Source: Strongyloides papillosus (lineage: Eukaryota; Nematoda; Chromadorea; Rhabditida; Strongyloididae). From it: a stretch of 64,000 nucleotides of DNA. The notes below the pieces were generated by a model. It searched no databases. It was given only the letters and a program-made list of their open reading frames with translations, and was not told where the DNA came from. Numbering within the stretch: position 1 is the first letter of the stretch; every line of letters starts with the position of its first letter. Below are positions 54,601 to 64,000 of the stretch, one piece after another. Position numbers and translations under genes: made by a program. The stretch covers positions 434,001 through 498,000 of the forward strand of contig SRSI01000060.1 of the NCBI GenBank assembly GCA_005656395.1, in the 5' to 3' direction.

Positions 54601-55699
54601 ATTATTCTATATAATTATCTAAATTAAATGATAATATTTTCTTTCATTCTAATTATTAATATTTAAAATTGTTTTATTTAAAAAATTTTAAACTTTAAGA
54701 TTTTTAGTTAGTTTCAAAAGTAGTGGTGATTTAAGATTTTGCTATTTAATAGTAAAATTGATTTTTTAAGTGGTAAAAGCTTTCAATAAATAGTTTTGCT
54801 CTTCATTAGATTTGCAGACTTTTTATTTATGCAATTGCAAAACAAGTTTATTATTTAGTTATTCTCAGTAAATAAACTTAGAAAAAAAAACTATAAATAT
54901 TTTTGTAATATGTTTTCGTTACTATTCGGTCAAAAGATGTGATTTTAACTTATTAGGTGATTATTTCGAACTATTAAAAAAATCAAGACAGTTCTATCTA
55001 TAGAATTTAACTTAACAAATATTTTTATTGATTTCTCGGACTTTAACGAAATCTTTCGTACTTACTATCAGATGTAAGATGAAATACAGATGTTTGATAT
55101 AGAAATTGTTTAAAAAAAATCTTGATATTTTTTGGCTTTAAAGTTCAATATTACTGTAAAAAACTAACTAAAAAAGCGATAGTGAAAAAATTTTTTTTAA
55201 TTCTATTGACTCAGTTTCATTCAAATAAATAAATGAAAAAAACTAGACATAAGGCAAAAACTAATGGTTATATTCTTTAAGATAGCAACAAATTGATTAT
55301 AACGCAATATCCCGATATCTCAAAAAATGTAAATCTGCATAAATATATTAGTATTTGCTTATAAGCCTTTAAATAGAAAAATTCTTCAAGTAGTGTGCTG
55401 TAAATTAATAAAATTTCAGGATGAATTAACTACAGTAATTAAAAAAAATATCGCTTTAGAAAATTAAAGTATGAAAAGCTTATTTATTGTGTATGATTTC
55501 TGCAATAATATTTAGTACAATTATTGCAAGAAGTAGCCATTTTATTTCTTTATTCAAATATACCAACACATTATTTAAAAGCTGCTTTTTTTACACTTTA
55601 AGTAAAATTTGTCAATTAAATCAAATTTTAAGATTATCTCACTGAACAATACAGTAATTAGCTTATAAAATAATAATTGCTAAAATCTATCTCCTAGAG

Positions 55700-58412
55700 A
55701 ATGGCTCTTTCTTAAATTAGATAACATACACGAATTTCATTATTAATATAGTCTTAGCCATCCATGTCAGATCATATCTAGAAGATTCTTGCAACGTTTT
55801 TTCGTTACATTCTAACTCTTCTAAATTTGATATATTTTCTAAAAAAGTTCACAATAGGTCTAATGATTTAACTACAAAGCTGTAGTATTCTTGCGATTCC
55901 GAAAGCCAGTAAGTTAAATTTTAATACTTCTCATTGTATTTAATACCAAGAAAATGAGTATCTTCTGTTTTGACACACATCTTACAATAATCATCTTTCA
56001 GTTCAACACTAAGGAAGTAGAGTTTTTAAAAAACATAGTAAATAGTTGATATAATGTTTTCCATTTTAAAGTGTTCTATCTTCAAAAAGTGTTTATGGAA
56101 TTTTAACCGGCTCTTCGTACACTCACCATATTGATATTAGACATTCTGAGAAAGCGTTTACAGTATTGATAAACAAATTTTGGAATAATGTATAAATCTC
56201 AAAGTAGAATAAAAACACAATAGATCTTAATTGTTATTTAATTTATAAATTAAATAACTTACAAAAAATTATAAAAATTATCTTGCAGATCCTAAGTTAT
56301 GAAGTACTTCATTAGCATAGTCAATATCATCTTAATGATTTTACACAGAGTTGGAATTTTATCCCAATCTCTCTCTTAGAGGGATAATTTCCCAGTTTTT
56401 TATATAAATTTATTTATCTCACCCTATTTTATTTCATTCATTCGTTCGCTTTAATAAAAATTTTAACTTACAGCAAACTTTTTCTTTAATTTTTTGTTAA
56501 AGTTCATTAATTATTTAATTTTTTTACTAGCTGATTTCAGACACTGGTTCACTTTGCGTGAAATTTAAATAATTTGTTAGCTCGAATTTTTTAAGCCCAA
56601 ATATAGCAGATCTATTTAGCTTTAAGTTAAGTAACTCACAAGTATTTGACGTTCTTACTTTTTCAGAAAAAAAATTAAGTATTTCTAGGTTGTAACTTCC
56701 TCTGTCGCACATATAATTTTTTTCAAAATATAGAAGAAAAGTTTAAATTTCTCTAAAAAATTTGTGTAATCATTCTTGCTACAAATTCTTTTCATTAACT
56801 TTTTTGATTCACTAAATAAATCTTCAGTATCTACAACTTTGAAGAATGGTATAGTATAAAATAGTCTGAAATGATGATTGAGCTCCTTGTTTAAATTATC
56901 ATTTTTCATATCGTCGGATATTTAAAGAATTGAAGTTAGTTCTAATAAAGTGGTAAACATTAGTCAATTGAAAAAATTACAGTTGCACGCTGCAATAACA
57001 TTCAAAATTTTTAAAGTAAAAGAAATGAATATTTTATTGGCATTTAAAAAGAAAAATTTATTAACTTTCATATATATATAAATGCTTACAAAAAAATAAT
57101 TATCTACGTAAAAATAAAATGATTTCTTCTAAATATTCGTACTAAGAATCAATATTATTTCTATCATAATTAAAAATAGAGAGCAAAAATCTATCATTCT
57201 CAGAATTATTTCGAATATTTCTATCAATTCTTAAATAATAATATTTAGTTGGATCACAGAACTTACATTTTCTTTACCAATTCCTTGTTAAAGATTTTTC
57301 ATTCTTTGTAATGGAATTTTTGCTCCTTAGAAAGGGCCTATTAAAGTACGTCCTTCTTCTTACTGCCGGATAGACATCATTCAAAAGAATTAGAAATTTC
57401 GACTCATCACATAAAAGTAAAAATTTGTACACTTTAAATTTTCATAGTGGAACTTGAAAGGCATTATATCGAATGAATGTCATGAGAGCTCTTAACTTAA
57501 CTATCAATCTAGATAAGTCATTTTTCTTAGAAAAAAGGTTGGATTTCTATTTTTTTAGTAAGCTCATCTCTATTTCTTCAATAATTCTCTTATTTCTAAA
57601 AGAGAGAATCAATTTAACTAAATCTATTTTATCTTCCTGTTTTAACAATTTTCAATATATAAGAATCTGATGTAATATTACCACATTTATCCCAATAATT
57701 TTGAATTAATTAAAGTACCGCTTTTTTTTGTTCGTCACAAAGAATGGATGTTTTTTGTCTTTTCTAACAAAGTTTCTAACGCGTCATCTTGTAGATCACA
57801 CTTTTCTCTCGATAAGGATTACAACGAATCTAGAAAATGATTGACATAAGCGTTTTCTCTCAAACAGATTTGCACATCCATAAAAAATTTTCAGGGACAT
57901 ATAATTTTATTTCACTCGAGACACTCAGCACTTCTAGAGTATTGTCTCTACTGAGATCATTAACCAAATCATTAGCATTAAGCAAGCAATATATTTCGAT
58001 CGAAAACTGTTTGTTCTTTCTTATTTTGCTGAGATCCTTGAAAAACAAGGTTAATCATTGAAGAAGATTTGCCTGCATCTCCATAATCTTTTCAATATTA
58101 CTACATTGATGGAAAGTTTATTTAATTTCGTATGCATAAATTTGATAAGAACTAGTTGTAAAAAATTTATATCCATTTTAAAGCCAAAATGTTCCTCGAG
58201 CTCTTAAAGGCTTTTATGTCTTAGGAAGATTTCAATTATAGTTTTCTAATAGCTTTGCATTCTATTTGTCTAATAAAGATTCTTTTAGCAGTTGGTAAAT
58301 GAGTGTCATCTCATTCTTCCAAGAGGCTATCATATGTCTTTGTTAGAGTCTCTGCTACATCTACAATTGAAATGCGCGCAAGCTCATTTGCGGATTTTTT
58401 CAATTCATCCAT
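55700..58412 (-). pseudogene. Unidentified long coding fossil
   Basis: On the - strand a decayed reading can be followed from an ATG at 58412 (MDELKKSANELARISIVDVA) through TLTKTYDSLLEE, an open block at 58048-57860 (RKNKQFSIEIYCLLNANDLV), RRTYFNRPFLRSKN and KCKFCDPTKYYYLRIDRN near 57340-57220, and two open blocks at 56909-56685 and 56712-56527 (SESKKLMKRICSKNDYTNF; RSAIFGLKKFELTNYLNF). Many stops and shifts lie between. A single old gene or element of at least 2 kb is likely, but no domain can be named. The span 55700-56500 is the least certain part. Confidence 0.42.
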
Positions 58413-59199
58413 AACAGTCAATAGAGATAAGTTTATAAATATTTAGTAAATAAAAAATTTATTTTATTTAAATTAAAATAGGAGAAAAAAGTCAAATAAA
58501 AGTGATTATAGAGAAAATCATGTGATAACGTAGTAAAAAAGTTAGATTAGCTAAACCAGAGCCCAGTTTCGTTTGAAAAAAGGATTGTTGGATAATAACA
58601 ATTTAAATATGCTACTAGGAGAAGATTAAAACTATAACAAGTTTTTTAAGCTGAGTTCAATAGTTAGTAGTTTTTGTACTAAGTTTTAAAATTTTTCCTT
58701 TAGAGAAAAATTATTAGTAGCCAAACAAATATGTGCAACAAAGTCAATACATAATTTGAAAAAACATGCTCTAACAAAACTCTACAAATTGGAACTTAAA
58801 TTATTTGCTTGTATAAAGGAAGTGGATTCCATACAATTCTGAAGTATATTAAATCGTTGCAAGATTTTTGTTGTATTTTGTACACAGAATTTAAATTAAT
58901 AAAATTTAAATAAGAATTCATTATAATTTGTTACATACTGTCTATAATTATCTACAATTTGTTTCCATCTAATAAGCACCATATTGGTTTTAGATGTAAA
59001 AAATTTCTTATTCTTTTTATGGAAAATTTGAATAAATTTTTCTATTTACTTTGTTAACTTTCTAATACTTGTGCAATTCAAAAGGTTATGTACAGTTAAA
59101 GTAGGTTTTAATTAGATATAGCAACATCTGTGAAGCATGCTAGAAATGAAAGAACATTATAGCTTAACTCTTCGAGTTTTTTAGTTTTTAAAATTATAT
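58413..59199. other. AT-rich DNA, including the presumed 5' end of the + strand LINE
   Basis: No coding blocks were found. The LINE's 5' untranslated region probably occupies the last part, but its start is not marked by any repeat I can see. Confidence 0.4.
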
Positions 59200-62060
59200 T
59201 TGATTTTTAAAATTAACAAATTAAGTAAAGTAATTAAAATGGATACGATAAAGGCAAAAATTAGAGGTTTCGAGCCAGGGAGTGACGTCGGGCCTTCGGA
59301 TAGTCGAATAATTAACAATCATGTAAAAATGTTAAAAATGATGACACTTAGTGTCAGTTCACTACTCCACAAAATATTTGAATTGAATGAACTGCTGAAC
59401 TCAGAGGAAATTGATGTTGCGTTTATTACTGAAACCAGATGGAAAACAGATGAATGTTTCCAAGAAGAAGGTTTTGTATATATCATGGGTAAAGCGGACA
59501 ATAAAAATGGAGGTAGTGGTATAGTTATCAAAAAAGAACTACTAAAATACATTCAAAAAATAGTTACACAATCGTCGAGAATAACCAGTATTGTTATGAA
59601 AATAGAAAATGAGACATGTGTTCTTACATCATGTTATTTCCATACTTCTGCTGCTTCTGAAGATGAAATTGACATTTTGTACGACAAATTACGAGATATC
59701 ATTACTGATAGTAAAGATAGAAATATGAAATGCATTGTTGGAGGAGACTTTAATGCAAAGGTAATATTCAATAACAAGAATGGAAGACGGTTAAACGGAA
59801 ATGTATTAGGAAATGAAAGAGGAGAAAGATTGACTCAATTTTGTGAAGAAATGGAATTATGTTGCTGCAATATGCTCTTTAACAGGAAATCCAACAGAAG
59901 AACAACTTGGATATTACCCAATCAAAAAATTAAAGGAGAAATAGACTATTTCTTATCAGATGAAGTATTAGCTAAAAGAATAAAAGATGTTAGGGCGTTG
60001 CAGAAACATATCTTTAACAGCGACCATAACCCTTTAATATTAAAACTAGAATTCAAAGTCTTATCACATAGGACAAAATTCAAGAACAACAAGGTTAATG
60101 TTAGACCAGACTTTAATAAAATTAACCCCATGAAGTTAAAAGATATTAAGAAAAAATTAAATTGGGACCTTGGTGAAAATGCCGAACAAAACTATGATAC
60201 AATCAGAAGTAATCTTACAAAAATTTACAATGAATGTAAAATAAAAGAAATAAAGTCATCACGTAGAATCATTGATGATCCGAAAATCAAAAGTCTACTT
60301 ATCAAGAGGAAAAATCTTAAAAGTAAAGGTTTGAATTATACTATTCTTAGCAAACTAATAAGATTCGAAATTAATGATTTGTGCTTAAAAAAAACAAATT
60401 TAGTTATTGATAAAGCTATCAAGGAAGGTAGATCAATGAAATATGTATTTAAAGAAACAGCTAGGAAAAAATTCAACAACATAAGCAAAGATAGTGTGAA
60501 TAAAACCTTTGGTGAAATCTTTGGTAAAGAAAGATGAGAAAGTATCGAGTGGAGGAATTATGTCAAAAAAGATTCTAAATGGCATCCCATAACTCCTGAA
60601 GAAGTTAGTTTTAGAATCAAAAAAAGTAAAAGAAAAGCTTGTGGACCTGATGGCATTTTTCTCGAATACCTCATATTAGGTGGCAGAAAAGCAGCAGAAG
60701 CACTAGCTACTTTATTCAATAAGCATGGACATTTGATTCCTGACCAAATGAATGAATGCAATATAGTTCTTATCAAAAAACCTAGCAGTATTTCGAATGA
60801 TATTTCTAGTTTTAGGCCGATATCAATCCTACAAACTATTTTCAAAATTTATACTGGAACTTTACTTGAACGTATCCAAGATAAGACTGAAAATTGTGTC
60901 AGTTCTAGCCAGGCGGGGTTTTTTAGAAAAAGAAATACTTTAAATCAGATATTACAATTCTGCACAATAATTCAAACGTGTAGAGAGTATAAGAAAGATT
61001 TATATGCTATTTTTATAGATTTTAAAAAAGCATTCGATTCAGTTAACCATAGCTGGCTTCTCTATAGTTTAGCAATAAATGATTTTGATGAAGAATTGGT
61101 AAAAAGAATTTAAGCATTATACAGATCTCCAAAAGCTATCTTCTCCACAGGTATCAACAATTCATATACTACAATCGAAGTTAGGTATTCGACAGGGTGA
61201 TACATTAAGCCCAAAATTGTTTATTCTATTATTGGAAATAATTCTTAAGAATGCCCAGTATGATTTAGATGATTGTTTTAAAAAAGAAGAAAGTAACCTA
61301 GTTAAGGTTATGATTGATGGTACTTCTACGGTTAGGTTCAAATTAGAGTTTGCTGACGACATAGTAATATACACCTATGATCAAAAGCTAACAGAAAAAA
61401 TAGCTCAAGTTATTGAATATCATGCCAGGAAAACAGGTCTAGAGTTGAATAAGGATAAAACAAAAATGATGGCTACGCAATATAAAAAGAAGTTAGATAA
61501 TCCGATATATGAAGTAGTATCAAATTATAAATACCTAGGAAGAGTGGTATCTATGGACCTGAATGGAGATAATAACGATTTCAATGAACGTGCAAAGGCC
61601 ACATGGCGGGCAAGATTTAAAAATAAAGAACTATTAAATAGGGCTGATTACAAAAATAAACTAAAAATTTATAATTGTATCATAAGACTAGCAACTTTAT
61701 ACAGTATAGAATCTATGAGACCGACTATTATGCTTATCAATAAATTTGTATCACTGGAGAAGAAGGTTCTACATTCTATTTTCAAAAAAGAGATCCATCC
61801 TGCTATGTGCATTAAAGATATAATACTAGATAGAATGGAAAAGGCAAGAAAACCTTTTGATGTATATGTTGAGAAAGATTGGAAAAGACCAGTAGGCAGA
61901 CCTCCAAAGAGACTTCTATCTCTTGTTCCTGATAATTCTACTACACGAAAACAACCTGATAGAAAAGCCAAATCATCATTAAATGTTAATATTTATAAAT
62001 GTTTGTAAATTTTTCGTCCCTTTTAGGTGAATGCGAATAAAATAAAAATAAAATAATTAA
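59200..62060 (+). mobile_element. RTE-like LINE, nearly intact: endonuclease, reverse transcriptase and short 3' tail
   Basis: It is a non-LTR retrotransposon; the encoded protein would nick target DNA and reverse-transcribe its own RNA. The open frame at 59200-60537 (start more likely the ATG at 59239, MDTIKAKIRGFEPG) carries the AP endonuclease: VAFITETRW (catalytic E), CIVGGDFNAK, GEIDYFLSDE and NSDHNPL. After a TGA at 60535-60537 the same frame continues into reverse transcriptase: RKACGPDG, FRPISILQTIFKIY, SSSQAGFFRKRNTLNQIL and YAIFIDFKKAFDSVNHSW, to a TAA at 61111-61113. A +1 shift near 61179 leads to GIRQGDTLSPKLF, EFADDIVIYTY (catalytic DD), NYKYLGRVVSMD and VGRPPKR, ending at 62008. 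The 3' end is an AAAATAAAA-type tail at about 62036-62060. Only two stops and one shift separate it from a complete protein. Confidence 0.93.
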
Positions 62061-62178
62061 AATTATATTTGATTATATTAAAAAACAATTTTTTCTGCAT
62101 TTTTTAAAATTGTGTTTCTTTTTTATTAGGTTGGGGGAGTAAATAATGGCAGCGAGGAAAAAAAACGGTATCCAGACA

Positions 62179-62678
62179 ACTCGACATAGAATAACTCCTC
62201 ATTAGGAAAACTCGACATATAAAATTTTTTCAGTTAGAAATGATATAATGCAGCTAATTTATCTGAGTTATCTATGATACCATTTTCATAAAATTTGCTA
62301 AGAATTTCTTTTGTACAGTTTTATCTTTTTTCAAATTTTTTTTTTGAAAAAGCGTCTGATACTTCACCAAGTAGTTGCTTATTTATTTCATTATTAGTAA
62401 TTGATTCCTGCAATTTTAGACGTTCAATCAATTTATATATTGTAAGATGATTTCCATTTACCATACGACCAAAAAATGAATTAAATGATTCCGCATAATT
62501 GTTATTAAGATTTAAACTGTGATCCAAAATATACTCGTATTTATTCCATAATTTTGAACTAAAGTGTTGTTCTTTAGTCTTTGTACCTTATGCTTAGAAA
62601 TATTTTTTAACTATAAAAATTTAAATTTTTACTAACATCTGTCGATTTGTCTATAATTTCGAGTTGTTCTATGTCGAG
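62179..62678. mobile_element. 500-bp element with inverted ends, carrying a MULE-like fragment
   Basis: CTCGACATAGAATAACTC (62179-62196) is repeated in inverse at 62661-62678 with one mismatch in 18; weaker matching continues inward (AAACTCGACAT against AAATCGACAG). Target duplications were not clear. The interior holds a - strand protein fragment described separately. Confidence 0.6.
62321..62589 (-). pseudogene. MULE/FLYWCH-type transposase C-terminal fragment
   Basis: It reads on the - strand from about 62589: TKEQHFSSKLWNKYEYILDH, then NNNYAESFNSFFGRMVNG followed by HLTIYKLIERLKLQESITN. The NN-x-x-E-x-x-N-x-x-x...H-x-x-I-x-x-x-I-x-x-L pattern is typical of the segment after the MULE transposase core in FLYWCH-associated proteins of animals. 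Nothing of the DDE core is present. It lies inside a short inverted-repeat element, which suggests a deletion derivative of a MULE. Confidence 0.55.
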
Positions 62679-62717
62679 AAGTCTATAAATCAAAAAAACT
62701 AACTAAAACAACATTTA

Positions 62718-63349
62718 TTCAGGTTAAAATAAGACAAATTTATCAAAGTAATACCCGTTAGAGTCTATACATCTTTGTCAACATCCCAAAAATTTTAGAA
62801 TTTTTAATTAGTAAAGCTCAGGTTTTTGGGATCTTATAAAGTCAATGAAAGCTCTTCATGGAGAGTCTTGATTTTTTAAAAATTTATTATTCAAAAATAC
62901 ATTCAAACGTCTAAATAAGTAACAATTTGACTCCACAATCTTCTCTTAATCTTCAATATTAGTATTTATTGGTCTTAGTTTACCCTCTTCATCATCGAGA
63001 TCAAAAATCTCTCAAAATTTCTCAAACAAACGACGCACCAAGCGTTTAGAAGTTAACCCTTCCCCCAATACATTCGCTGTATTTTGATATATTTCAGCTT
63101 CATTACGTCCAAATTTGAGCTGATTCAAGAAAATTACCTTCAATTCATTTTTTGACAACATTTTGAAAATTAGACATAACATTACTAAAAATTAAATTAA
63201 GAATCAAGGTAATATGCAAAAATATTACCAGAACAAGTATCCCTGCATTCCTACATAAACAATGGTATAATATGAAATTATTTATTATATGTTTTTACAA
63301 TAAAAAATTAAATTAAGAATCTGCGGCTATTATATATTTCCCAACCTAA
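62718..63349 (-). mobile_element. Internally deleted mariner, about 630 bp
   Basis: The - strand starts at ATG 63161 with a mariner helix-turn-helix region (MLSKNELKVIFLNQLKFGRN, VLGEGLTSKRLVRRLFEKF, DDEEGKLRPINTNIED). It ends near 62740 with CIDSNGYYFDKFV, which matches the usual mariner C-terminus. The catalytic middle is missing and the total size is half of a normal mariner. The right end CCAACCTAA next to TA is the inverse of a TTAGGTTGG end; the left end TTCAGGTTA is eroded. Confidence 0.72.
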
Positions 63350-63469
63350 TAATTTTCTTGTTCAATTTTAATAGAACTTTACATTAAAAATAGATTTCAA
63401 GTAGTAAGACATAAAAAAATTTTCATTCAAGATAGAACTTCTACAAATGTATGAATCATATTTAAAATT

Positions 63470-63650
63470 TATTTTATTGTCTAGAAAATTAGAGAACAAT
63501 CTTTGCATTACTTTAATATCTATTACACTCTCTTCAAACGCTTTACATAAATTCTCAGAAACTTCAGTTGCATTATGTTTTAGTTTAAGATCGTACTAAA
63601 TAATGTGTGTAAAAAAGGTTTCTAGTTCATCTATGTTTTAACTGAGAAAA
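63470..63650 (-). pseudogene. Possible mariner helix-turn-helix fragment
   Basis: A - strand reading in shifting frames gives KHNATEVSENLCKAFEESVI then IKVMQRLFSNFLD, which resembles the first helix-turn-helix of mariner transposases (H-N-A-x-E ... E-x-x-x-x-x-x-x-x-R-x-F-x-x-F). It is short and damaged, and no ends were found. Confidence 0.4.
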
Positions 63651-63684
63651 TTTAGCATTGGTAACGTGAAAATTTGTTATTATA

Positions 63685-64000
63685 CGAGGGTCATTCAATA
63701 AATAAAAAGACAAATTATCATAGGTAAAAAAATAGCAAAATAAAAACGATGATAAGAAATAAATCACGAAATACGAAAAGTTTTCATAATTTTTACATAA
63801 TTTGCAATAAAAATTTTTCGCTATAAATATACTATATTTAACTATCTAATGATGGTATTCCCACTTAAAAACTGTAATTTGTAGGAACAACGTTTTGTAA
63901 AAAAATTTCATGTTTCAGAAAAGGTTAAACCTTCTGAAATCTATTCCCGGATGCTTAAGCAATATGGTAGAAGCTGTATAAATCGTGCAAATTTCTGAAA
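63685..64000 (+). mobile_element. Start of another mariner, cut by the window edge
   Basis: After TA at 63683-63684 the end CGAGGGTCATTCAATAAATA is typical of mariner-like termini. From about 63890 the + strand reads FVKKFHVSEKVKPSEIYSRM, then LKQYGRSCINRANF with a stop. This is the N-terminal helix-turn-helix of a mariner subfamily different from the TTAGGTTG-ended copies. The rest lies beyond the window. Confidence 0.75.

Noticed and set aside
57473..58061. + strand open frames at 57473-57670 and 57837-58061
   Set aside because: They lie antisense to the better-supported - strand coding fossil and show no splice or family signal.

Overview
The window is very AT-rich eukaryotic DNA, with genes split by short GT-AG introns (most 47-54 nt) and many transposons. 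The three host genes (a G-protein beta subunit, a SET/MYND protein and a secreted chitinase with peritrophin-type chitin-binding domains), the mariner transposons and the RTE-like LINE together point to an arthropod, most likely an insect. The species cannot be named from the sequence.

The first 16 kb hold the host genes, all on the + strand. They are a complete five-exon G-beta gene (340 aa, 3571-4792), a three-exon SMYD-type gene (558 aa, 6545-8359) followed by a short open block resembling its C-terminal tail (8521-8730), and a chitinase (571 aa, 14219-15982). The spaces between them are AT-rich DNA in which I see no genes.

From about 17 kb to the end the window is a transposon graveyard with several layers of nesting. 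(1) An unrecognised transposase-like family has one intact spliced copy on the - strand (1,024 aa, 40234-43348) and one decayed + strand relative (17587-23029). (2) A family of about 955-bp non-autonomous elements with ends starting CACACAAAA is present at least six times; one copy lies inside another, and that one lies inside the decayed gene. (3) Two long-armed fold-back elements with TA target duplications (24148-26830 and 35778-37223) are present, the first carrying a mariner. (4) There are three roughly full-length but decayed mariners, one internally deleted mariner, a HTH-like mariner fragment and the start of another mariner at the right edge. (5) A 603-bp element has perfect 29-bp terminal repeats and an 8-bp target duplication. 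(6) There are two LINEs, a decayed one on the - strand (47200-50214) and a nearly intact RTE-like one on the + strand (59200-62060). (7) There is an LTR-retrotransposon integrase tail, a solo-LTR-like insertion, and a 500-bp element carrying a MULE-like fragment.

No operon-like arrangement, CRISPR array, rRNA or tRNA gene was seen. The strongest candidate for something new is the intact 1,024-aa gene. It combines an AT-hook, a tandem acidic repeat, a long coiled coil and a conserved core around FHDET that looks like the start of an RNase H-like fold, and I cannot match it to a named transposase superfamily. It may be a live autonomous element or a domesticated gene.
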